38,220 nucleotides of DNA from a virus, in IMG/VR virus record IMGVR_UViG_3300048837_002355, positions 1-38,220 of that record, one strand, 5' to 3'. The position numbers were made by a program, and so were the translations under genes. The notes beneath the pieces were generated by a model. That model saw nothing but the letters and a program-made list of their open reading frames with translations, was not told where the DNA came from and made no database searches. Shown here piece by piece: positions 1 to 8,284 of this stretch. Each line of letters opens with the position of its first letter. The first letter of the stretch is position 1.

Positions 1-435
1 TCAGGCCGGTGCCAGCAGGTGGTCCTGGAACTGTTCGCGCAACTTGTGCTTGAGCATCTTGCCGGTGGCGCCCAGCGGAATGGCGTCCACGAACACCACG
101 TCATCGGGCGTCCACCATTTGGCGATCTTGCCGTCAAAGAACATCAGCAACTCGGCTTTGCTCACCTCGGCGCCGGGCTTCGTGGTCACCACCAGCAGCG
201 GGCGCTCGTCCCACTTGGGGTGCCGGGCCGCGATGCACGCCGCCATGGCCACCGCCGGATGGGCCATGGCGATGTTCTCGATGTCGATCGAGCCAATCCA
301 CTCGCCGCCGCTTTTGATCACGTCCTTGGCGCGGTCGGTGATGTTCATGAAGCCATCGGTGTCGATGGTGGCCACGTCACCGGTGGGAAACCAGCCATCC
401 ACCAGCGGGCTGTGCTCGCTGAAGCGCGGCGAGAT
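1..435 (-). pseudogene. 3' fragment of fatty-acyl-CoA ligase, cut by the prophage
   Basis: The last ~145 residues of an AMP-forming long-chain acyl-CoA synthetase, which activates fatty acids to acyl-AMP and then acyl-CoA. Visible landmarks are [16 protein letters not shown] (the TGD core motif), [16 protein letters not shown] (hinge), and [15 protein letters not shown] with the C-terminal catalytic lysine. The stop codon is at positions 1-3. The N-terminal ~400 residues, including the P-loop-like motif of the adenylate-forming family, are absent. Protein similarity to the family fades near the Pro-Arg-Phe codons at 421-429, where AT-richer phage-end sequence begins. The open frame runs into that DNA up to position 477 but this is not a natural start. 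I infer that the prophage inserted in the gene, so the 5' part should lie beyond the other phage end. Confidence 0.85.
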
Positions 436-520
436 ATTTGGGCTTGATTCTGCGAGATAAACGCACTGGGATTTCATTTCTCATTGCGCAACAGAATTGC
501 GCTGTGGAGAAGACAAAAAC

Positions 521-542
521 AAAGCGGGCTTGGACTCGCTTT
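521..542 (-). terminator. Terminator at end of tail operon, possibly bidirectional
   Basis: Eight-base-pair stem with one G-T pair (521-528 with 535-542) and a 6-nt loop. On the minus strand it is followed by TTTGTTTTTG, a good U-tract, and on the plus strand by TTTTTTG. It lies about 190 bases after the last tail gene and should stop late transcription before it enters the host gene. Confidence 0.7.
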
Positions 543-690
543 TTTGTTGCCCTCACGTCTTGTGCAAGCGCTGGGCATTTTTGGACGGGGGGTTGTGGGC
601 GCTTGGGTTGGGCTTCCAAGCTCGGTGGGCTTTTGGATCTGTTCGGCTACGCCCTCGCGGTGCCTGTCCAAACGTGCTGGCTGGGCTGGT

Positions 691-714
691 AAATGGTGCG
701 GTGGCGCACCATTT
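691..714. other. Perfect 10-bp stem-loop after the last tail gene
   Basis: AAATGGTGCG (691-700) pairs perfectly with CGCACCATTT (705-714) around a GTGG loop. It starts 15 bases past the stop codon of the last tail gene on the minus strand. No T-run follows, so it is more likely a 3'-end-stabilising or pause hairpin, or a protein-binding palindrome, than a classic terminator. Confidence 0.6.
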
Positions 715-728
715 GAACCTGATCCCTG

Positions 729-950
729 CTACGCCTCGCCTTCGACGTAAGTCAACGTGGGGGCGATGCCCTCGATTGCGTCGTCTCGCACGAAGACGCG
801 CTGGCCCACGGTGGCCTGCCCTCTCGCTTGGATGACGCCACCGCCTGGCAGCTCCACCGTGGCCATGGTGGCGCTGGCGCTGGTGACGGTGCCCACTTGC
901 AGCGGGCGCTCGGGGATCAGGTCGAGGAACTGGCGGTACAGGTTTGTCAT
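729..950 (-). CDS. Small tail-tip protein, last gene of the tail block
   Basis: A 73-residue protein, last gene of the minus-strand late block, 9 bp after the tail-hub gene. It has no signal peptide or membrane segment. The middle (residues 19-60) reads as a small beta-barrel: VGTVTSASATMATVEL, a glycine turn, then VGQRVFVRDDAIEG. That pattern resembles OB-like domains of phage baseplate and tail-tip proteins. Its place immediately after the hub suggests a virion tail-tip or assembly factor. The function is inferred from position only. ATG at 950 is the only sensible start. Confidence 0.75.
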   Translation of the reverse strand: MTNLYRQFLDLIPERPLQVGTVTSASATMATVELPGGGVIQARGQATVGQRVFVRDDAIEGIAPTLTYVEGEA

Positions 951-959
951 TGAGCTGCT

Positions 960-2828
960 CTATGCGTGGGTTTCGAGCTTGATGGTCTGGCGCAGCTTGG
1001 GGCGGCTCCAGACGATCGAGGTGCTGCGCACGATGCCCAGCTTTGGGCTGGGGCTGAGGTAGCGCACGAACTGGCCGGGGACGATCACACCGGTTTCGGG
1101 CAGCACCTGCATGTTGAGGGTGATGTGTTCTTGGCGCCCGGTGTCTGAGAGCGCTGCGATACCGCGCTGGCGGTGCGCTGGGGCATCGGTGATCAGGGGG
1201 TGGGTTGCCTGGGGCGCAATGATGTTGCCTGCGGTGCCGGTCCGGGTAAACGGGCCGAACACGCCGGCGCCCACGCCGCCGACGAACACCCGGTTGTAGG
1301 CTGGGCGGTCGACGTATTGGGTGCCCTCGACCTCGGCGGCGTCTTCGGGAATCTCGAAATCGGGGGTGATGCTGCCCCAGGCCCAGGGCGGCGCGGGGTA
1401 GCGCGGCAAGATGCGCAGCACCGAAGCGGTGGCGTGGGGCTGCACATAACCGCCCACGGATGACGCGATGTCGTTGATTGCGTCGATGTAGCTGCCTTGC
1501 AGCGCCCAGGCGCCTGCGGGCACCTGCCAGTCGTCCAGGCCCCAGTCCACCGCCCAGCCGATGCCCACGCCGTTGATCGTGAGTGCATCTGCGGCCAGCT
1601 GTTGTGCTGTGCGTGCGTTGTCGGGGTTGCCAAAGGACAGCTGGGGCGCCCAGGGAGCGGCCAAAATGGCCGCCTTGCCCTGCCCCGAGACGCTCCAACG
1701 GGTCGGGCTGAAGCGGCGATCGCGGGCAATACTGACCAGCCGCAGGCGAAACGGGGTGCCGTTGACATTGGCCACCACTTCGGCGGGGTCGCCCTGACCG
1801 TCGCGCCCCAAGTGCGCGGCCGCGTCTTCGTGCAGCGATGCCTGCCAGCTCCAGGTCCACGACTGGTGATCGAGCGACATGCTGAAGCTGTGAGCGTGCA
1901 GCTCGGCGCCGGTGTCAACCCGGTGCAGTGTGATGCTGTTGAGCACGATGTAGACCTTTCTGATGGGAACGGTGCTGCCGGCATCGCCCGGCAACAGGCT
2001 TTGGCAGGGATCAACACCAAAAACAATGGCGACATCGCCGGGGCCGCCGGCGTAGGCCAGTGCGCAGAATCGCAGCGAGACAACCGGGCCGGGCGTGGGC
2101 TGGGCGGAGGTGGCTGCGCGCACATAGGCGGGGCCGCTGCGGCTGGTTTGCAGGGCCTGGGCAATGCCCCAGGGCGCAGACAACACCCGGTCTGCGCGGG
2201 CGGCTGGCTGCCACGGCGCACCAACCATGTGGGTCTGCGAAGCGCCTTGCTGCCATGACAGTGGGGCGCGGTGACGGGTGTACTCGGCTTGGCTCCACAC
2301 ACAGGCGGTGCGGGAACCAAGGGCTTGCGTGACGCCCCAGGCCAGGGCGCGCAGCATGCGGGCCACGGTCGCCTGCGCCCACAGCGCGGCGATCTGCTGG
2401 CTCCCGGTTTGCGCCTGACCCCATGTTGTTTCTGCGATGCGCCCCGCCCGCTCGCTGTCGGTCCACGCCATTCGGGTGAGCGCGCGCAGCGGCGCGGCGG
2501 TGACCCAGCGCTGCGGCGAGACCAACCCGGCGGCGGTGGGCTGGCGCCACGGCGCGGCGGTTTTTGCGGTGAGCGGCTTGGACTCTGCGAACGCCAGCGC
2601 GGTTTGCTGGGAAACGCCGCGATGGACCCCGGCGTCTACGTTGGCAACCACCAAACCGCGAAACGCGAAGCGCCCGTTGACGGTGATTGGCTGGTCGCCA
2701 ATTGGCCCCGGCGTGATCGCGCCAAACGCCAGATCAACAACAACCGCCGTGCCGCTCAGCGGTAGGCTGGCCGCGTCAAACTCCAGGTGAACCGCAACAG
2801 CAGGGCCGGGCGTGGGCGGCCAGGTCAC
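960..2828 (-). CDS. Tail hub / tail-tip protein with 14-residue Trp repeat
   Basis: A 622-residue virion protein, probably the central tail-tip (hub) component of a B3/D3112-type tail. Residues 1-70 form a beta-rich start. Residues 81-220 are ten exact 14-residue units, each ending in Trp (W94, 108, 122, 136, 150, 164, 178, 192, 206, 220), with Phe80 in phase before them. Residues from ~245 on resemble a gpD/hub-like fold, with the late segment GRQEHITLNMQVLPETG followed by VPGQFVRYL. The ATG overlaps the stop of the preceding gene (ATGA), showing translational coupling. The family assignment comes from order and general resemblance, so the exact structural role is inferred. See findings for the repeat. 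Confidence 0.75.
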   Translation of the reverse strand: MTWPPTPGPAVAVHLEFDAASLPLSGTAVVVDLAFGAITPGPIGDQPITVNGRFAFRGLVVANVDAGVHRGVSQQTALAFAESKPLTAKTAAPWRQPTAAGLVSPQRWVTAAPLRALTRMAWTDSERAGRIAETTWGQAQTGSQQIAALWAQATVARMLRALAWGVTQALGSRTACVWSQAEYTRHRAPLSWQQGASQTHMVGAPWQPAARADRVLSAPWGIAQALQTSRSGPAYVRAATSAQPTPGPVVSLRFCALAYAGGPGDVAIVFGVDPCQSLLPGDAGSTVPIRKVYIVLNSITLHRVDTGAELHAHSFSMSLDHQSWTWSWQASLHEDAAAHLGRDGQGDPAEVVANVNGTPFRLRLVSIARDRRFSPTRWSVSGQGKAAILAAPWAPQLSFGNPDNARTAQQLAADALTINGVGIGWAVDWGLDDWQVPAGAWALQGSYIDAINDIASSVGGYVQPHATASVLRILPRYPAPPWAWGSITPDFEIPEDAAEVEGTQYVDRPAYNRVFVGGVGAGVFGPFTRTGTAGNIIAPQATHPLITDAPAHRQRGIAALSDTGRQEHITLNMQVLPETGVIVPGQFVRYLSPSPKLGIVRSTSIVWSRPKLRQTIKLETHA

Positions 2829-3226
2829 GCGGCCTCGGCGGTGAATGCGCCGCTCAGAATCTGAATGGCGACACCCGGCGCCAGCACCGAGCCCGAGCCG
2901 ATCACGAGTTCTTGCCCCGTGTTGGGTGCCGCGCCCATGCGCGCGTCGCAGTCAAAAAGCCACTCGCCCGATCCGCTGAAAACTCGCGCCCAGGTGGGGG
3001 CGCCGGGTAGCAGCGCCACGGCAACCGGGCCGGGCGCAAGCACCAAAGTGCCCGCCACCACCGTACCGGGCACATCGGCGAACAGCACCTGCCCAACCGC
3101 GCTGCCAGCCGCTGCACCGGGCGCGGGGCGCACGCCCGCGTACAGCACAGCCTTGGCCCCGGTGCCCAGTGCTTGCACGAGCGCGCCCATGAAGAGCGCC
3201 GACAGACCCGCAGACGCTGCGATCAC
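2825..3226 (-). CDS. Tail-region protein, GTG start
   Basis: A 133-residue protein between the small beta-domain gene and the hub gene. The N-terminal 40 residues look helical/hydrophobic (SAGLSALFMGALVQALG). The rest is Gly/Ala/Val-rich beta with GEWLFDCDARMG and GQELVIGSGSVLAPG. I chose GTG at 3226 because it starts one base after the previous stop (3228-3230). ATG at 3190 would give 121 residues. The stop overlaps the next ATG. I do not recognise a family. Position suggests a tail-tip or fibre-attachment component. Confidence 0.6.
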   Translation of the reverse strand: MIAASAGLSALFMGALVQALGTGAKAVLYAGVRPAPGAAAGSAVGQVLFADVPGTVVAGTLVLAPGPVAVALLPGAPTWARVFSGSGEWLFDCDARMGAAPNTGQELVIGSGSVLAPGVAIQILSGAFTAEAA

Positions 3227-3227
3227 G

Positions 3228-3509
3228 TTACGGATCCACGGTGACCACGCGGTCAACGGCCACCGCTCGGTAAGCGGCGGTGTCGTCGATGCCCAACACC
3301 ACCCAGGCGCCGGCGGCGATCTTCTCGAAGTTGTAGGAGCCGTCGGCCGCTGATTGAACGGCACGCACAGCCTTCAGGTCTCCCTGCGGCATGAGAATGA
3401 CCGGGCGCGACGCGGGCACAGCCACCACCGACACCGTGCCGCTGATGCTGCACGGGCCGCTGTACATGTCCCACGCGGCCAGGGCTCGGCGGGTGAATGC
3501 CACCGTCAT
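3228..3509 (-). CDS. Small beta-sandwich tail protein (carboxypeptidase-regulatory-like)
   Basis: A 93-residue protein. Residues ~22-80 (ISGTVSVVAVPASRPVILM, then SAADGSYNFEKIAAGAWVVL) follow the pattern of a carboxypeptidase-regulatory/transthyretin-like beta-sandwich: G-x-V start, S-x-DGSY turn, and a final strand ending in a hydrophobic run. Such domains occur in phage tail fibres and tips as adhesion or folding modules. It starts with ATGA overlap on the preceding 349-residue protein. Function is inferred. Confidence 0.65.
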   Translation of the reverse strand: MTVAFTRRALAAWDMYSGPCSISGTVSVVAVPASRPVILMPQGDLKAVRAVQSAADGSYNFEKIAAGAWVVLGIDDTAAYRAVAVDRVVTVDP

Positions 3510-4555
3510 GTCCAGGCCTCGTCCAGTGCCACGGCTGCGATCCCTGGGCCAAGATACTGATGCAGATGCTGTACACGCCCCGATATGCCCGTCACGCTGC
3601 TGACCAGCACCCCCACTTGTCCTGAAGCTGCCGGGGGCAGCGCCACAAAGGCGCCGGGCAGCAGGCCGCGCACCACATCCACACCCGTCACCGGCACGCC
3701 ATACAGAAAGCGTTGGCCTGCGCTGATCGGGCTTGGGCTTGCAAGGCCGCCGGGGAAACTGAGCGACGTCACGTGGGCAAGCACCGCACCAGCGACGCCC
3801 GTGTGCGAGCGTGCCATGTAGCTTGCGGCGCCGCCGAAGTAGTCAGAAATAAGGGTGCTGAACGTATCAGCCGCCTTCACAGGTTCCGACACGTCGCCGA
3901 ACATACCGACCCCGACGCTGCCCGACCCCGGAACGTACGATTGGAAGTAGAAGAATTTCGGCCCTGCCAATGCCCACCAACGCAGGCTTGAATCTGTGGC
4001 GTTGGTTGTAACGAATGAAGGTCCGGCACCCGGCGCTTGCGCGGAGGTTGGGAACAGCCCGGTGCCAGACGACAGGCCTGTCATGGCCTCGTAGCCTCGC
4101 GCGGCGGGAGCTGCCCCTGCGGCCTGCACGATGCGCAGAAACTGCATGTTGCCGCCGCCCATGCGAAACACCCGCGTGGTGCTGTTGGCGCCGAAAGGCT
4201 CGGTCCAGCCAGCGCCGGCCACTTTGGTGCTGATGGTGCCCCCCACCGCGCCATTGGGCAGGCCGGGAATGGCGCAGGTGAGCTGATTGCCAGCGGGGAC
4301 CGTAGCCACCCGAAAAATCCCGTTGGCCTGGGGCACGCTCGCGCCGCTGATCTGGATATGCACCAGGGCCTCGTAGCCGTGTGCGCTGCCGTAATTGAGC
4401 GTGAGCACGCCGCCCGAGGCCGCCGCGCTGGTGGGGGCTAGGCTGTTGAACCCGTTGACCAGGCAGGCGGCGAGCGCGTTGGCAACCTCGCGGGCTGCGC
4501 CGCTGAATTGCGGGGCGCCCGCCATCTCGGAATGGGTGTAGTAAGGAATGGTCAT
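3506..4555 (-). CDS. Tail-region virion protein, 349 aa
   Basis: A protein of 349 residues, glycine/alanine-rich and beta-rich throughout, with no signal peptide. The first 40 residues are helical (FSGAAREVANALAACLVNG). The centre alternates short strands with small-residue loops, typical of phage tip/fibre proteins, including a segment with RVFRMGGGNMQFLRIVQ and WWALAGPKFFYFQSYV. It is coupled by ATGA overlaps to the 1178-residue protein before it and the small beta-sandwich protein after it. No family is recognised. Order suggests a tail-tip or receptor-contact component. Confidence 0.7.
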   Translation of the reverse strand: MTIPYYTHSEMAGAPQFSGAAREVANALAACLVNGFNSLAPTSAAASGGVLTLNYGSAHGYEALVHIQISGASVPQANGIFRVATVPAGNQLTCAIPGLPNGAVGGTISTKVAGAGWTEPFGANSTTRVFRMGGGNMQFLRIVQAAGAAPAARGYEAMTGLSSGTGLFPTSAQAPGAGPSFVTTNATDSSLRWWALAGPKFFYFQSYVPGSGSVGVGMFGDVSEPVKAADTFSTLISDYFGGAASYMARSHTGVAGAVLAHVTSLSFPGGLASPSPISAGQRFLYGVPVTGVDVVRGLLPGAFVALPPAASGQVGVLVSSVTGISGRVQHLHQYLGPGIAAVALDEAWT

Positions 4556-7500
4556 GCGTCAATGCTCCCTCGGGCTTCGATGGTGAGGCGGTCGGTTCCT
4601 GGTGGTGCCGGGTCGCTTTGCTCCACGGTGCGCGCGACCCAAAACGGGAAGACGGCGCCCACGGTGTTGAAGCGGTACACGTTGCCCGCCGACCAGCCGC
4701 TGCCCCAGCCCGCCGGGGCAATGGTGAACAGCGGGGCGCCGGTGAAGGGGTTGACCGGCGCGAGCGTGGTGGCGGTGTTGCCGGTGGCGATTTGGCCGCG
4801 CGTCTCGCCCACCAGCCGGAACTCGCTGGCGCTGGTGAAGATGATGGCCCAGCGCTGGCTGATGGCGCCCTCGTTGGTCACCGCGATTGGGTAGCTGGCC
4901 TGGTCGTACTGCGCCAGCGTCGGGTCGCCGATGGGGGCGTCTGACCACTGCGCAGTCCAGGTGGTCTGGCTGAAGCCGGGGCGCGTACCGGCTTGCAGCG
5001 TGCCCCCAAGCAGCACCGAACTCACCAGCGTTTCGCCGGCCGGGTAGTTGTGCGCCAGTTGGCGGCCCAGGGTCAGGCTGCCGTCAATCGTGGCCTCCAG
5101 GCACAGGGCCTCGGTCTCGATCCGGCTGCGCACGGTCACCGGCTGGCTGTACCCGCTCACATTGGTGAAACTCACCGTTCCGGCGTTCAGGTCTTTGGCG
5201 AAGCCGCTGGTGATCTCGGCCCCGTTTGCGCCAAACACTTTCAGCCACGCAAGCAGGCTGCGCCCGGTGTTGACGGTTTGCCCGTTGGCAACCGTTGCGG
5301 CGGCGGTTTGAGCGGTGTGGTGCACCACCACCACCCGGCCCGACTTGTAAATGACCACCCGGCCGTCCTGCGGCAACTGCACCGAAGGCACGCCCAGCAC
5401 GTCTTCAGACAGTGGTAGGTAGGTGTAGCTCACCGCTGTGTAGCGAAGCGTTGAGGTGGCAATGGGCGCAGGCCGCCAGATATTCCCGCCGACCACAGCG
5501 GCAGGGTCAAACCAGTCTTCGCCCTCGTTGCCGGCTGCGGCCACCGTGGTGCCAAAGTTGAGCAGCACAACGCCGGTGTTGTAGTTCACATACCCCTCCA
5601 GGCCAGCGGCGCTGATGGTGCCGTCTGCGGCTGCGGTGACCGTCTGCACGCCCCCGGTTGGGCGCGAGTAGCGAATGGAGAAGCTGCCAGGCTTGAGCGG
5701 CGCGGCGGCGGCGCGAAACAGGAACTGGCTCGCCGTCACTTCCCCGATGGTGCTCAGGCAAGCGCTGCGCTCGAATGCGTTGACACCCGCGTCCCAAAGA
5801 CTCAGCGTCACGCGCCCGCCGATCAGGTTCACCGTGCCCGCGTTTTGCAGGCTCTCCCCATTCGGCCTGCGCAGCACACCCGTGCCGCTGCACGCGTACA
5901 CGGTGCCGCCCTGCTTCAAGTGCAGCGCGCCGGGCAGCAGGTTGACGAAAGCGTCTGGCACCGCCGTCAGCGCGGGCGCGAATGCGGTGGTGGTGGACGC
6001 CGCCGATCCGCTCACGCTGCTGTTGTAGCGCAAGGTGACCAGCCCGCTGGTGTCGTTCGGGTAGAGGCTGGGGGCGTCGACGTAGTCAATGCCTTGGAAC
6101 ACCAAACGGAAGCGGTTGTTACCGATTGCCTGTCGGGTGTAGCGTGGGCGGGGTATTTTCAACACCACATCGGGCTGGAACACGACCGCGCCTGTGGCGT
6201 AGTTCACCGTGCCGATGGTCACCCCGAATCGCTTGACGTTTCCCAAGCCGTCGTCGTAGGCCTTCTGGATGGGGTCAACCATCACCGAGAAACCCATCTC
6301 GGCCATTTGCTGCGCCGTGTAAACCCCAAGAACAGCCTCGTCGGTGAACGTGATCCATTCGACTTCCAGCGAACCTGGCACGATCGCGCCCAGGCTGGCG
6401 GTCACCGGAATGTTGCCGGTGCCGTCGCGGCTGGGGTACGGGAGCACGTCTTCTTGCTTGGGGCCGCTGGTCCAGGTCACGCTGAGCAGCGTGCCAACAG
6501 CGGGCAGGTTGTTCGGGCGAATCGTGACGGTGCGCGCGGTGTAGTTGACCAGGCCGGTGGCGTCCCCGGTCAGGGTGCCGGTGGTTGTGTCGCTGCTGGT
6601 GTTGCCGGGCCATGTGACGGTGACGGTGTTGGGCTGCACCGAGCCGGTGCCAGGCAGCGTGATCACGTGTTCGGCCTGCAGCGTGGCCACCGGCCAGCTG
6701 GTCTCCTGCGTGGCGCCGCTCCACTGAAAAATCACGGCGCTGTCAACGTCGGGCAGCGCTCCGAGGGTGACGCTGGCGAAGCCGTCGAGGTAGTTGATCG
6801 ACCCAGCGCCCAGGCCCTCGCTGTTGCCCTGCAAACCGCCGTTGCGGTTGTCAAACAGCGTGTACCACCGGCCCTGCGCGCGGTAGCTCAGGCTGGCGGA
6901 GCCGCGCAGCGGCGGCGGGTCCAGAAACACCGTGTAGTTCTGCGCACGGCTGCCGATCGTGATCGGGATGCCCACACTCTGCGGTGCGCGCGCCGCGCGG
7001 CCAGCGGCCTGGTAGCTGACCGACACGGTACCGCTCGCACTGCTGTTGGTGGTGCAAATGCCGCTGGCGTAGTCCACCGTGCCAAAGTCTGCGCCCGAGA
7101 GTTTCAAAACGCCGCTCTGGTCGGTCACCGTGCCGCCGGGCGTGCCGATCGACAGCGTGCCGGGCAGCGGTGAGCTGGGAAGCGCCAATGAGCTGCTGGG
7201 ATCCCAGTTCACGTTTTGGCTGTAGCTCACCACCCGCCCGCTGCCCACCAGGGCGTCGGTGGGCGGCGTGGGGTCGCGGTTGGTCAGCGCGGTTTCCACC
7301 TGCGAGCTGGGCAGCAGTTGCGCAAAAGCGCTCTCCACCTTCACCGTCATGCCACCCAGCGCGGCGGGCGCTTGCAGCGCCTTGGCACCGTAGTACTGAG
7401 CCGCATCGGCCACGATCACTTCGCGAATGCGCGTCTTGCCGGTGTAGTCGATGCTGGCATCCAGCCGCTGCGCCTCGAAGCCCGTGAAATTCAGAGCCAG

Positions 7501-8088
7501 CGGCTCGCTGATGCTGAGCGTCACCTGCAGGCGCTGAAACTCACCCGACGCATCTTCAAAGGTGCGCACCAGCGTGGCCACGGCAGTCACGCGGCAGTAC
7601 TGCCTTTTTTCGCTGATCTGATCTTCGTCGGCCACCAGGTAGAGCACGTCGCCCACCACCGGGGCAGGCACCGTAAGGCGCTGCAACATGATCACCGTGG
7701 ACATGCCCGCCAGGTGGTTGCCGTACAGCAGACCGCCATAGGTGCCACCCGGGGCGAGGTAAGACGCGAGCTTGAACACCGCGTCGGAGCGCAGATCGTC
7801 TGGGCTGGTTGGGCTGAACAGCACGCCGTGCGTGGCAGGGTCTTGCGGAATTTCGCTGACCATCACCCGCGCGCCCAGGTACTTTTCTGTGTCGGGCGTC
7901 TGCACGGCCAGGCCCGCCTTGCGCAGGCTCACGCGCCCTGTGACCCGGTCGAGGTCTGCCACGTCGTCGAACAGGTTGTTTTCGGCGGCGTCCTGGATGG
8001 TGTTCGCGGTCAGCCGCCCACCGCCGTCGCTGTTGTCGGTCAGGCGCTCGCTGGCGAGCAGTTTGATGTCGTCGGGTTCAATGGGCAT
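4552..8088 (-). CDS. Large tail protein with repeated G-x-V-N-Y beta units (1178 aa)
   Basis: The largest gene of the window, an 1178-residue probable tail-tip/side protein. The N-terminal ~230 residues form a separate region rich in charged residues, starting MPIEPDDIKLLASERLTD. After it, a strand motif recurs at least five times: GTVDYASG, GSINYLDG, GLVNYTAR, GTVNYATG, GYVNYNTG, each followed by a hydrophobic strand. This suggests tandem Ig-like or beta-prism modules. ATG at 8088 is the first start after a purine-rich GGGAAGCGACCCC stretch. The overlapping frame farther upstream is a shadow. The role is inferred from position between the fibre and hub genes. Confidence 0.75.
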   Translation of the reverse strand: MPIEPDDIKLLASERLTDNSDGGGRLTANTIQDAAENNLFDDVADLDRVTGRVSLRKAGLAVQTPDTEKYLGARVMVSEIPQDPATHGVLFSPTSPDDLRSDAVFKLASYLAPGGTYGGLLYGNHLAGMSTVIMLQRLTVPAPVVGDVLYLVADEDQISEKRQYCRVTAVATLVRTFEDASGEFQRLQVTLSISEPLALNFTGFEAQRLDASIDYTGKTRIREVIVADAAQYYGAKALQAPAALGGMTVKVESAFAQLLPSSQVETALTNRDPTPPTDALVGSGRVVSYSQNVNWDPSSSLALPSSPLPGTLSIGTPGGTVTDQSGVLKLSGADFGTVDYASGICTTNSSASGTVSVSYQAAGRAARAPQSVGIPITIGSRAQNYTVFLDPPPLRGSASLSYRAQGRWYTLFDNRNGGLQGNSEGLGAGSINYLDGFASVTLGALPDVDSAVIFQWSGATQETSWPVATLQAEHVITLPGTGSVQPNTVTVTWPGNTSSDTTTGTLTGDATGLVNYTARTVTIRPNNLPAVGTLLSVTWTSGPKQEDVLPYPSRDGTGNIPVTASLGAIVPGSLEVEWITFTDEAVLGVYTAQQMAEMGFSVMVDPIQKAYDDGLGNVKRFGVTIGTVNYATGAVVFQPDVVLKIPRPRYTRQAIGNNRFRLVFQGIDYVDAPSLYPNDTSGLVTLRYNSSVSGSAASTTTAFAPALTAVPDAFVNLLPGALHLKQGGTVYACSGTGVLRRPNGESLQNAGTVNLIGGRVTLSLWDAGVNAFERSACLSTIGEVTASQFLFRAAAAPLKPGSFSIRYSRPTGGVQTVTAAADGTISAAGLEGYVNYNTGVVLLNFGTTVAAAGNEGEDWFDPAAVVGGNIWRPAPIATSTLRYTAVSYTYLPLSEDVLGVPSVQLPQDGRVVIYKSGRVVVVHHTAQTAAATVANGQTVNTGRSLLAWLKVFGANGAEITSGFAKDLNAGTVSFTNVSGYSQPVTVRSRIETEALCLEATIDGSLTLGRQLAHNYPAGETLVSSVLLGGTLQAGTRPGFSQTTWTAQWSDAPIGDPTLAQYDQASYPIAVTNEGAISQRWAIIFTSASEFRLVGETRGQIATGNTATTLAPVNPFTGAPLFTIAPAGWGSGWSAGNVYRFNTVGAVFPFWVARTVEQSDPAPPGTDRLTIEARGSIDA

Positions 8089-8111
8089 GGGGTCGCTTCC
8101 CTTGGGGGTTG

Positions 8112-8270
8112 TCAGCAGATGAGCAGGATTCGGCGGCGCAGCGCGGGCGGCGGCGGTGCGGGGTTGGCGCCGCTGAAGAACGCGGCCTGCAGCAGCAGGC
8201 CCAACACCGGCTCTGACCACTGGGCCGAGCCGCCGCGCGGCAGGCGCAGGGCGAATCGTTGGGGGTTCAT
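8112..8270 (-). CDS. Small protein between two tail genes (52 aa)
   Basis: A short minus-strand frame filling the 196-bp space between two large tail genes. It has a hydrophobic segment (GLLLQAAFFSG) and ends in a Pro-rich and basic tail. Third codon positions are almost all G or C, as in its neighbours. ATG at 8270 follows the upstream stop by 14 bp. No family is recognised. It could be a real small virion protein, as the tight packing argues for a gene here. Confidence 0.5.
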   Translation of the reverse strand: MNPQRFALRLPRGGSAQWSEPVLGLLLQAAFFSGANPAPPPPALRRRILLIC

Positions 8271-8284
8271 GGGGCCGCGCCTGC

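Larger units (their letters stand above)
436..728. other. Prophage end region, non-coding
   Basis: No convincing gene is seen. The outermost 70 bases are AT-richer than the rest and contain ATTGCGC twice, 13 bp apart (483-489 and 496-502), which may be transposase-binding sites. Further in are a terminator (521-542) and a perfect hairpin (691-714). The exact host/phage boundary cannot be fixed from one end. TG dinucleotides at 439, 445 and 451 are candidate phage termini. No mom-like or invertase (gin-like) gene is present, unlike the Mu right end. Confidence 0.6.

Noticed and set aside
436-728. mom gene, DNA invertase or invertible fibre segment as at the Mu right end
   Set aside because: No coding frame of the right type and no inverted fibre genes were found.
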